From Gemmataceae bacterium (GTDB lineage Bacteria; Planctomycetota; Planctomycetia; Gemmatales; Gemmataceae): a stretch of 64,000 nt of DNA. Below are positions 45,060 to 54,700 of this stretch, in pieces. The stretch spans positions 57,761-121,760 of the forward strand of contig JAIBBI010000001.1 in assembly GCA_019694755.1 (NCBI GenBank), read 5' to 3'. The first letter of the stretch is position 1. The number at the start of each line of letters is the position of its first letter. Made by a program: the position numbers and the translations under genes. Under the pieces are notes generated by a model. It did not search any database, was not told where the DNA came from, and saw nothing but the letters and a program-made list of their open reading frames with translations.

Positions 45060-46070
45060 ATGTACCGGTTGTCCTTGTGTGCTTTGCTGTTGCTTGCCGC
45101 GGTCGCGCCGGCACAGTCGTTATCGACCGTGAATTTCGGCGAGGTCGTACGCGGCTCCAAGCCCGAACTCGACGACCTGAAGGGCCGTGTTGTTGTGATC
45201 GAGTTCTGGGGAATTCACTGAGGCCCGTGCCTGGCTTCGATGCCCCACCTGGTCAGGTGGAATGAAGAACTCGGCGATTTCGGGCTGGCGATGATTGGCT
45301 TCCACGTTCAGGACGCACCCGCGGACGAAGTGAAGATGAAGTCGGAAGCGCTCGGGATCACATTCCCTGTGCTTCAGGGTGGTGACGTGCCCAAATCCAA
45401 GAAGGAAGGCATCCCGCGAATGTTCGTTTTCGGGCCGGACGGCGAGCTGCTGCTGGAGGGTCGGCCCGCGGAGGCGGAGCAGGCCGTCCGCACTGCCGTC
45501 GGCAAGGCTCTCGTAAAAGCGGCGGGGATCAAAGATCCGCACTCGTCTCTCAAGAAGATCGTCGAAGACCTTCAGGCGGGCAAGCCGCCCGTCGCCACGG
45601 TCGCCAAAGTTCTGCCCTTGGCAAAATCCGCAGACCCGAAATTGAAGGAGCAGGCATCCGCCCTGGCGGCAGCGCTCCAAGCCGGGGGCAACAAGCGACT
45701 CCAGGAGGCCCGGGACGGTCAGAAAGATGACCCGATCTCGTCGTACGACAGCGCGGTACGTCTGGCGGCGAACTTCAAGGGCACGCCGATCTCCCAGCAG
45801 GCGGGCGAACTATCCAATAAATTGCGGTCTGAAAAGCGGGTTGCGGCGGATCTCCGCGCCCGACCGATGCTTGAGACGATCAAAAAGCTCGATCTGGCGA
45901 TGGCCCCCGGCCTCAAGGCGACCGAATCGGTGACTCCCGAGTTTAAGAAAGCGTTTTCCGCGCAACTCAAGCAGATGACCAATCAACTTGCGCAGCTGAA
46001 TCGCACTTATGCCGACACGCGGGCGGCCAAGGAAGCGTCGGCGATTGCCGCGAAGTACGAGGTGAAGTAA
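45060..46070 (+). CDS. secreted thioredoxin-like selenoprotein (UGPC), in-frame TGA read as Sec
   Basis: One reading frame from ATG 45060 to TAA 46070 is interrupted by a single TGA (45219-45221). Around it the translation reads VVIEFWGIH-TGA-GPCLASMP, the active site of a thioredoxin-fold (TlpA/AhpC-like) protein with TGA exactly where the first Cys of CGPC belongs. Reading TGA as selenocysteine 54 gives a 336-residue protein: signal peptide (1-18), thioredoxin domain (about 25-150, with VLQGGDVPKSKKEGIPRMFVFGPDG holding the cis-Pro region in shortened form IPRMFV), then a helical domain of 185 residues. GAGGTGG stands ahead of the ATG. A SECIS-like hairpin follows the TGA. The alternative, a recent nonsense mutation, cannot be excluded from this sequence alone. 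Confidence 0.78.
45245..45260 (+). promoter_or_regulatory. SECIS-like hairpin after the in-frame TGA
   Basis: CCACCT-GGTC-AGGTGG is a perfect 6-bp stem with apical loop GGUC. It lies 23 bases after the TGA, with 29 bases between the TGA and the loop. A lower stem CTTC/GAAG (45235-45238 with 45264-45267) can extend it past an internal loop. Bacterial SECIS elements have a small hairpin with G in the first loop positions at this kind of distance, and GU in the loop is read by SelB. Confidence 0.6.
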
Positions 46071-46140
46071 CTGCCGCGCTGTTCGCGGGCCGGCGGTTGG
46101 TATCATAGCGGAGTCCTACCCCGTCCGCGGAGCCGCCGCC

Positions 46141-47427
46141 ATGGCCGTGTTCACCATTTCCTGTCCCGAATGCAAGGCGAACCTGAAATCGCCGAAACCC
46201 GTCCCCGCGGGCAAAGTCATTACGTGCCCCAAATGTCAGGTGATGTTTTCCGCACCCGCGCCGAAACCTGTCGCCGCCGGGGGCGTCGAACTCATCGAGG
46301 AAGACGACGACATCATCACCGAAGGAGTTGAAATGGTCGAGGAGCCGAAGAAGGCTCCACCGAAGAAGGAAGCTCGGCCGAGCAGGCCGAAGGGCAAGAA
46401 GAAACCCAAATCGAACGCCCCACTGATCATCGGCTTGGCGGCCGGGTTGGTTGTCGTGGTCGGGCTGGCATTCGGCGGAATCTTCCTGGTGAAGTTCCTC
46501 ATGGCCGAAAACCTCGATCCGGTCGCTTACATTCCCGACAAGTCGCCGTTCGTCATGGGAGCCGACGTCAACCGCCTGGCTACGACCCCGGTCGGGCCAC
46601 TTCTCGAACAACTCATTGCAGGCTCGCCCCTCGCTGCCTATGGTCAGGCGGTCGGCACCTCACCAAAAAACATCATCGAGAAATTCGTGATGGGCACGAA
46701 CCCCCGGCCCGGCTTCCTGCCCACGCAGTCGATCGTGATGACCAGCAAGACTCCGTTCGACAAAGCCAAACTCACCACCGCGCTCGGCGGTTCGCCCGCA
46801 GTATTCGGAAACCGGCCGGTCATTCAGTCCGGTCAGAACCCCGCACAGATCAATGCGGTTGTCGGTTCACGAGTCGTGGCGATTGTCCTCGGACCGCAAT
46901 CGGAAGCGGAAGACGCCGTACGTACGGCTGGACGCAACCGGACCGACGGCAGCATTGCCGAAGTTGCCGCGAAAGCCTCGCAGGCCGATGTGTTTGTCGT
47001 AATGAACCCCACCGCGCCGGGAATGGCCGACATGATCAAAGGTGGACCGATGATCCCGGGCGTGCCTAAGCCGGACGGGGACGCTCTACTCGCCATGAAG
47101 TGCATCGGCGCGTGGGCGAATTTCAGTTCTTCGGAGTTGGAGATCCGTGCGGCGGTCGTCTTTTTCGATGCCAATGCCGCCAAGAGCGCGGCCGAGGAAG
47201 GCAAGAAGCAGGTCGAGCAACTCAAGTCGAGCCCCGGCGCATTCCCGCCCGAGGTCGGCGAAACGGCAACCGTTACACTCAACGAGAAGACTGTCGAATA
47301 CTCCGCCCGCATCAAAATGAGTACGGTCGAGTCCGGCATGAAGCAGATGGAGCCACTTCTGGCCCTCATGAAGATGATGGGACCCAAACAGCCCGCCGCA
47401 CCCGGCGCGGGCATGGGCCGTTGGTAG
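46141..47427 (+). CDS. zinc-ribbon membrane protein of planctomycete type
   Basis: A 428-residue protein. The N-terminus has an MJ0042-type zinc ribbon, SCPECKANLK and ITCPKCQVMF, with four Cys. An acidic then Lys/Pro-rich linker follows (about 45-95), then one transmembrane helix (about 98-120, GLAAGLVVVVGLAFGGIFLV), and a large extracytoplasmic domain of 300 residues. The last resembles a DUF-type fold with alternating helices, including SSSELEIRAAVVFFDANAAKSA. Such proteins are common in Gemmataceae; the function is unknown. It starts 70 bases after the selenoprotein-like gene, so they may be co-transcribed. Confidence 0.8.
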   Translation: MAVFTISCPECKANLKSPKPVPAGKVITCPKCQVMFSAPAPKPVAAGGVELIEEDDDIITEGVEMVEEPKKAPPKKEARPSRPKGKKKPKSNAPLIIGLAAGLVVVVGLAFGGIFLVKFLMAENLDPVAYIPDKSPFVMGADVNRLATTPVGPLLEQLIAGSPLAAYGQAVGTSPKNIIEKFVMGTNPRPGFLPTQSIVMTSKTPFDKAKLTTALGGSPAVFGNRPVIQSGQNPAQINAVVGSRVVAIVLGPQSEAEDAVRTAGRNRTDGSIAEVAAKASQADVFVVMNPTAPGMADMIKGGPMIPGVPKPDGDALLAMKCIGAWANFSSSELEIRAAVVFFDANAAKSAAEEGKKQVEQLKSSPGAFPPEVGETATVTLNEKTVEYSARIKMSTVESGMKQMEPLLALMKMMGPKQPAAPGAGMGRW

Positions 47428-47433
47428 GCCCGG

Positions 47434-47823
47434 CTACGCGGCCGTCTTCTTCAGGCAGTCGCGAATCTCCGTGAGGAGTTCTTCCGATTTCGTGAACTTC
47501 GGAGCTTCCTCCTTCTTCTTGTGAATGGCGTTCATGAACTTCACGAGCATGAACACGGCGAACGCGGTCACGACGAAGGTGAGGGTCGCATTCAGAAACT
47601 TGCCGTAGCTGATCTTCACAGGATCGCCGATGGGGACCGGGATGTCGACGGCCAGCTTGGAGAAGTCGATCCGGCCGATCGCCCAGCCGATGGGCGGCAT
47701 GATGACGTCGTTGACCAGCGAGGTCACGATGGGACCGAACGCGGCCCCCATGATCACGCCGACCGCCAGGTCGACGACGTTGCCGCGGACCGCGAACTCT
47801 TTGAATTCGGCGAGAATTCCCAT
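47434..47823 (-). CDS. mscL: large-conductance mechanosensitive channel MscL
   Basis: A 129-residue pentameric channel that opens under membrane tension during osmotic downshift. EFAVRGNVVDLAVGVIMGAAF is the TM1 gate region with the N-terminal helix. A periplasmic loop follows, then TM2 (FLNATLTFVVTAFAVFMLVK) and a charged C-terminal bundle KKKEEAPKFTKSEELLTEIRD. The start is ATG 47823: GGAGG lies five bases before it and overlaps a first in-frame ATG (47835), which is therefore unlikely to be used. It is convergent with the zinc-ribbon gene. Confidence 0.95.
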   Translation of the reverse strand: MGILAEFKEFAVRGNVVDLAVGVIMGAAFGPIVTSLVNDVIMPPIGWAIGRIDFSKLAVDIPVPIGDPVKISYGKFLNATLTFVVTAFAVFMLVKFMNAIHKKKEEAPKFTKSEELLTEIRDCLKKTAA

Positions 47824-47970
47824 GTCAGCCTCCATGTTCCGGGAGTGAATTTCCGCACACTATACCGGTCGGGGAGGGGGATTGCCTAGTTCTGTTGGCG
47901 GCCCGGGCATCGCCATTTTTCGGGCAGTTCCTATACCATCTGTTCCAGAACTTCGGACAGGATTTGAGCG

Positions 47971-48327
47971 ATGCGCCACATTCATATTCGCAAAGACGAT
48001 ACGGTCGAGATCCTCTCGGGCGACGATAAAGGTAAGCGGGGCCGGGTGTTGCGCGTTCTCGTCGACAGCGACAAAGTCGTCGTCGAGGGAATGAACAAGG
48101 TCTACAAGCACCTGCGGCCCAGCCGGCAGAACAACCAGGGCGGCCGACTCTCGAAGGAAATGCCGATCGCGATTTCTAACGTCGCCCTGATCGATCCGAC
48201 GACGAACAAACCGACCAAAGTCGGCGTCCGCTATCTGCCGGACGGCAGCAAGGAGCGGTTCGCCAAAAAGTCCGGCACCGGCCTCGGCAAAGTTGCCCCG
48301 GCCCGGGCCAAGTACGCCAAGAAGTAG
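47971..48327 (+). CDS. rplX: 50S ribosomal protein L24
   Basis: A 118-residue L24, an assembly initiator that binds 23S rRNA domain I. The KOW motif is clear (DDTVEILSGDDKGKRGRVLRV), followed by VEGMNKVYKHLRPSRQNNQGG. It has a basic C-terminus ending in KYAKK. In most bacteria rplX lies in the S10/spc operon between rplN and rplE; here it stands alone among unrelated genes. ATG 47971 comes soon after a GACAGGA site. Confidence 0.97.
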   Translation: MRHIHIRKDDTVEILSGDDKGKRGRVLRVLVDSDKVVVEGMNKVYKHLRPSRQNNQGGRLSKEMPIAISNVALIDPTTNKPTKVGVRYLPDGSKERFAKKSGTGLGKVAPARAKYAKK

Positions 48328-48733
48328 TTCCTCCCGAGATACAACGATCTAGCTACCACGCCGGGCGAGTCCTCGCGACCCGCCCGTTTGTCTGCGCGGT
48401 GCGATGATCGGCTGAGGTTGCGAAACACTGCTCATCGACCAACCGTAACTCCGGGCCGGGAATTTCGACGGGCTGGGCCAAAGTTTGGAATGAATCGAAA
48501 GTCGACTTCCGGAACTGAACGCTGCCCGGCAGGATGTTCTTCCAGGACATGGCACAGAGTCTGGTCCGACTTCGCTATTCTGTATGCCTCCGAGTCCGGC
48601 CGTGTCGGCATTGTGAGGTTTCCCTGAAACGTTGGCCCGGATTCAGAAACCCGTCCGGAAATCACTTGACATTGACAAGTTTCGTGCGAAACTCCTCCGC
48701 TGATTTCCTTTCTGCAAGATCCCGGAGCTCTTC
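48328..48733. other. 406-base gap between rplX and the subtilase gene
   Basis: A weak terminator for rplX may be CGGGCG...CGCCCG (48362-48386) followed by TTTGTCT. Two tandem TTGACA hexamers (48666-48677) could be -35 elements for the subtilase gene, but no good -10 follows at 17 bases. Open frames here have no domain content. I see no RNA gene. Confidence 0.4.
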
Positions 48734-51700
48734 ATGTTTCGCACTTCGACTCGCGCACGTGGCTTGCGATTCGTTCTTTCCCGCCGGTGGGCTGTGGAAA
48801 CGCTCGAAGACCGCACGACGCCGGCGAACGTTGGGCCGCTCAGGCCTTTTAGCCCAACCGAGGTTTCCGCGTTTATTCACTCGGCTCAGCCATTGCAGAC
48901 ATTGTCGCATTGGGTGCAGAACGAAGGGATTCTTGGTATCGATCTGCGGGCCAGTCGCGAGATATTTCATGACGACGGCCACGGGAACTCCCTCGTTTCC
49001 ATTGGTGTCACGCCGGGGTCTGACCCGCTGGTGGTCATTTCCGGGTTGGAAAAGGCGAGCTTTGTAACGTGGGCTGAGCCGAACTACATTTTTGCGGGCG
49101 GCGACCCGCGCGACTTCACACCAAACGACCCTCAGTACGGGTCGCAATACCACCACACCAAAATGCAGAACAATCTGGCGTGGGACATCGAGACGGGGGA
49201 AACCAGTATCGTTGTCGCGGTCACGGACGAGGGCGTCGGCTACAACCATCCCGATCTGTCGGCCAACATTTGGACCAATCCCGGCGAAATCGCCGCCGAC
49301 GGCAAGGACAACGACGGTAACGGCTTCATCGACGACGTTCGCGGCTGGGACTTCAGCAGCGGCGACAACAATCCTCTGCCGGTCGGGGCCGACAGCCACG
49401 GGACGCACGTCAGCGGCATCATCTCGGCCGACACCGACAACGGCGTCGGCGTGGCGGGGGTGGCCGGCGGCGGCAACGGCAAAGGTGGTGGCGTCCGGAT
49501 CATGCCGATCCGTTGGGACGGGTCCACTGGCTGGACTGCGCAGCGCGTTGCCGAGTCGTTTGCCTACGCTGCCAATAACGGCGCAAAGATCGTCAACTCC
49601 AGCTACAACTTCGACGGTTTCGCCGACAATGCAACTGTCATTGCCGGCTGGGACTATTCCTACGGCAAGGGCGTGCTACATTTCAACTCAGCAGGCAACA
49701 ACAACACGCTTAATCCAGCCCGCAGAAGCTTTACCTACCCGATCTTTGTCGGGGCGACGGATTCGGCCGACAAGCGAGCCAGCTATTCCAACTACGGCAC
49801 GTATGTCGACGTTTCAGCGCCCGGTTCGGGAATCCTATCTACGACGACCAGTGCCGATGGCACCGGCGTCAGTTACTCAGTTTACGATGGCACGAGTATG
49901 GCTACGCCCAACGCGGCCGGTGTCGCGGCACTGATCTGGTCAGCCAATCCGAGTTGGACGCGGGAGCAAGTCGTCGCTCGCCTTCTCGCGACGGCCGACC
50001 CGATCGACTCGCTGAATTCCGGGTTCGAAGGTAAACTGGGAACCGGACGGGTCAATAGCTATAAGGCGCTGACCGTCTCCAATTCCGCACCCAAATTCGG
50101 AACGAACACGCTACCCGCCGAAGGAAGCACGGTCAGCACTTTTCCGACCATTTGGACCATCGTCGCACCCAATCGGTTTAGCCCGGCTACTGTTGTGTCC
50201 GGGAATTTCGAATTGCGTCGCGACGGCCCGGACGGAATTTTCAATACCGCCGACGATGTCACCTACCCTCTGACGATCAACGCCGGTGCGCCTTATCGGG
50301 TCGGCACCAACGAATTGACGTTTACTTATACGGGGACGCCGACTCCCGACCGGTACAGATTCCGAGCGGTCTCCGGGGGCCTCCGCGACCCGTTCAACAA
50401 TCCACTCGACGGCAACGGCGACGGCACGGGAGGCGATAGCTTCGATCGGACGTTTACTCTAAGCGGTACCTCGGGCGTAATCTACGGGACTGTATTCGAA
50501 GACCGCAACAACGATGGTATTTATGGTGCAGGAGAGACTCCCCTCTCCGGTTGGACCGTTTACGTCGATGCCAACAATGACGGGGCGCTCACGAGTGGGG
50601 AACTGTCCACGACCACCAATGCAAGCGGGCTGTATGCGCTGAGCGGCGTTCCGGCCGGTACCTCAACGATTCGCCGCATTACTGCGACGGGATGGAATGA
50701 TGGCACCCCCGCCGCTCAGGCGGTCACGCTGGCCGGCAGCGACTCCGTCGTAAATGGCCGGGATTTCGGTCAGTTTCAGGAAGGTTCGATCTACGGTCTG
50801 GTGTTTAGCGACGTATCGAACGACGGTCGACGGACCGGTGGCGAAACAGGGCTTTCGGGTTGGACCGGCTATCTCGATCTCAGTAACAACGGCGTCTTCG
50901 ACACCGGAACGACAGGCAATTCGGCGGACGTGCCCAAGGCCATTGGTGATTTCACTACGGTCAGTTCCAACCTGACAATCAGTGGATTCGTCGGAAACAT
51001 CTTCGATGTCAACATCCAGCTCGACATCACTCATACTTACGATGCGGACCTGGACATCTTCCTCTACGGGCCCGGCGGTCAAAAAGTTGAACTGACGACG
51101 GATAACGGCTTTTCCGTGGCCAACTTCACCAACACTGTATTTGACGATCAGGCTCTCGTCAGCATTACTGCGGGCACGGCGCCCTATACCGGCAGTTTCC
51201 GACCCGAGGGATTGCTGTCGACGTTCAACGGCTTGAGCCCGAACGGCACATGGAAATTGGAGATCACCGACGATGCCGGTGGAGATTCAGGCACACTCAA
51301 CAGTTGGAAGATCATCCTGAACGCCGATCCCTCGGTCACAACCGATGCGGCAGGCACCTTCCGGATTCCGATCTTGCCCGGCACCTACAACGTCCGCAGA
51401 GTCGTGCAGCCGGGATGGATCAGCACCTCCCCGGCTGGCGATGTCCATACGGTCTCGTTCGCGGCCGGAAACCACGTCGCCGGCTTGGCGTTTGGCCAGA
51501 GAAGCAACACAAACCTAACCGGCTCCGTCTACGTCGACAACAACGCCTCGGGCAGCTTCGGTTTCGGCGAGCCGGGAATCGCTGGTCGAACCGTCTATCT
51601 CGATGCCAATGGCAACAAAGTCCGAGACACGGGATCGGGCAGCTTCACGTCAACGGACGTTCCACTGGGAATTCGCGACTTCCTCACGACCGACTCGTTT

Positions 51701-54700
51701 CAGGCCGTCGCCGGCCTCGCCGGCCTCATCACTGATGTCAATGTCACAGTTGACCTGAGCCACACTAGTGATTCCAACTTGAGTCTGTTTCTGGTCGCGC
51801 CGGACGGTACGCGTGTCGAGCTGTCCACGGGAAACGGTGGTAGCTCGGACAACTACACCAACACCACGTTTGACGATCAGGCTGCCACAGCAATCACGGC
51901 CGGCATAGCTCCGTTCACAGGCAACTTCCGGCCCGAGGGGCTCCTGAGCGATTTCAACGGGGCCAGCGCAAACGGTGTTTGGCAGCTGGAAGTATATGAT
52001 GACGGGGCCAGCGACACGGGCGTGCTCAATTCGTGGTCACTGAGTATCGATACCGCGGAATTGACGACTGTTACGGCAGCCGGCGGCAATTACAGCTTTC
52101 CCAATCAGACGCCGGGGGCTTACGCGTTGCGGACCGAACTGCCATTCGGGTGGGTGGGCTCCGAGCCTGTCGGCGGCACGCATTCTGCTTCGATTATCGC
52201 GGGAGGAAGTTACTTCCGAAACTTCGGGCAGTACCAGCCGGTCAACATCTCCGGCCGGGTCTACAACGATCTCAACGGCAGTTACCGTCTCGATGGCGGT
52301 GAGCCCGGGGTCGCCGGTGCGACCGTTTTCCTGGACACCAACAACGATGGAGCCATCAATTCCGCGACTACGACGTTCAACTCAGCAGACGTTCCCAAGA
52401 CCATTGCTGACGACTCGACAGTTGTTTCGACACTCACCGTGACCGGTTTCAGCGGAGTCATCACGGACATCAATGTCAAACTCTACATTACGCACACATG
52501 GGACGCCGATCTGGACGTTTTTCTGCGGAGTCCGAGCGGGCAGCTTGTCGAACTAACGACGGACAACGGCGGCGGCAGTGACAACTACACCGACACGGTG
52601 TTCGACGATGAAGCAGCAACCGGCATCGCGGCTGGAGTTGCACCTTTTACCGGGAGCTTCCGACCCGAAGGCCTTCTGTCCGACTTTGACCTCAGCGTCG
52701 CAAACGGACTTTGGACACTGGAGGTTACCGACGACGCCTTCCAGGATGTCGGCACGCTTAACAGCTGGTCGTTGACAATATCCGGCGGCGAAGCGATCAC
52801 GACCACCGACGCCAGCGGCAACTATCAATTCGGAAACCTGCCACCGGGTAGATTCACCGTTCGGCAGATCCTGGCCGGCGGTACCACGCAAACCCAGCCG
52901 GGCGGCACCGGCGGCGGTCACGTTGTCGTCGCGACCTCGGGCACGACCACGATCGACCGAAACCTCGGCCAATATGTGCCATCGTCGATCGCCGGCAATG
53001 TCTATGTCGACGCCAATCGCAATTACTCGAAAGACGGTACGGAACTCGGCCAGTCGGGCACAATCGTGTACCTCGACGGAAACAACAATGGCGTCCGCGA
53101 TACCGCCGCCGCCCAGACCTTCACCTCGACAAACGTCCCGCTCGATATTCTCGACGGCGGGACCACACTGTCCAAAGTGTCGGTTACTGGACTCTCGGGC
53201 GTTGTCTACGATGTCAATGTCAAACTGAATGTCAACCACACATACGACAGCGACTTGCAGATCGTCCTGATCAGTCCGGCCGGCCAACGCATCGCGCTTG
53301 CGACCAACAACGGCTCTTCGGGCGATAACTTCACGGACACGGTGTTTGATGACGAGGCGGGAACGGCGATTGCGGCTGGCTTCGCACCGTTTTCGGGAAG
53401 CTACCGGCCGGTGGGCCTGCTCTCTGCTGCCGATGGCTTCGACCCGAATGGCGATTGGTATCTGGAAGTGACCGACACGGCCGCCATTGACGTCGGCACC
53501 CTGAACAGTTGGTCGGTCACCATCGGCACCGGTGAACTGTTCACAAGTTCTGATGCTTCCGGCGATTACAAGTTCACTTTGGGAGCGGGTAGCTATACAG
53601 TCCGCGAGGTCACGCCTACCGGATACGGCATGACTGAGCCCTCAATCGGCTTTTACTTCGATGGGTTGGTCGCCTCTCTAAACGTGACCGGCCGCAACTT
53701 CGGCGTCTTCCCGCAGGCAGTGATCACCGGTGCCGTCTACAACGACGCCAATTACAGCTTCACCCGTGAGGGTGGAGAAACCGGTCTGGCAAATGTCACG
53801 GTTTACAACGACGCCAACGGCAACGGTGCGCTTGACGTGACGACGCAAACTTTCACCGCGACGACGGTGCCGGTCACCATTGATGGATCCAAAATTCACA
53901 CGTCCACTCTGAATGTTGCCGGGCTTTCCGGCGTCGTGGCCGATGTAAACGTAAAGATCAATATCAGTCACACGTGGGATGCTGACGTCAACGCCGTGCT
54001 GATCTCGCCGGTCGGCACGCGAATCGCACTCACGCTCGGCCGCGGCGGCAGTTCGGACAACTTTACCGATACCGTGTTCGACGACGAGGCCGGCATCTCG
54101 ATTGCCGCGGGGGTTGCGCCGTTCAGCGGTAGTTTCCGCCCCGAAGTTCCCTTGAGTCTTCTCGACGGACTCGGAGGAAATGGAACCTGGACCCTGGAGA
54201 TTACGGACACTTACCCGCCGGCAGACAACGGAATCCTGAACTCCTGGTCGCTGACAATTCAGTCCGGCGAGCAATTCACCACCAGCGACGCAATCGGAAA
54301 CTACTCGTTCACCGGCTTGGCGGGCGGAACGTACAGGGTGCGGCAGATCACGCCGGTCGGCTACACCCCGACCGAGCCGGCGCCGGGTCCGACCATCGTC
54401 AACATCGCACCCGGCTTCACGACCGCAGGGATCAATTTCGGCAACTTCCGGGCAGCGACGATCGCCGGTACTGTCTACGCTGATGGCAACGCCAACGGCA
54501 CGTTTGACGGCGAACCCGGCATCGCCAATGTCAACGTGTACTTCGATGACAACAATAACGGCAAACTCGATCAGACTCTGATCAGCCCCGTATCGGTCGA
54601 TGTGCCCATCCCGACCATGGATAACACAACGGTGACGTCGAAACTCGTCGTCAGCGGATTCTCCGGCCGGTTGTCGGATGCGGACGTCAAAGTGAACCTG

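Noticed and set aside
45060..45221. Short 53-codon gene ending at the TGA, or a pseudogene
   Set aside because: The frame stays open and homologous on both sides, the TGA sits exactly at the redox Cys position, and a SECIS-like hairpin follows; a selenoprotein explains all of these better.
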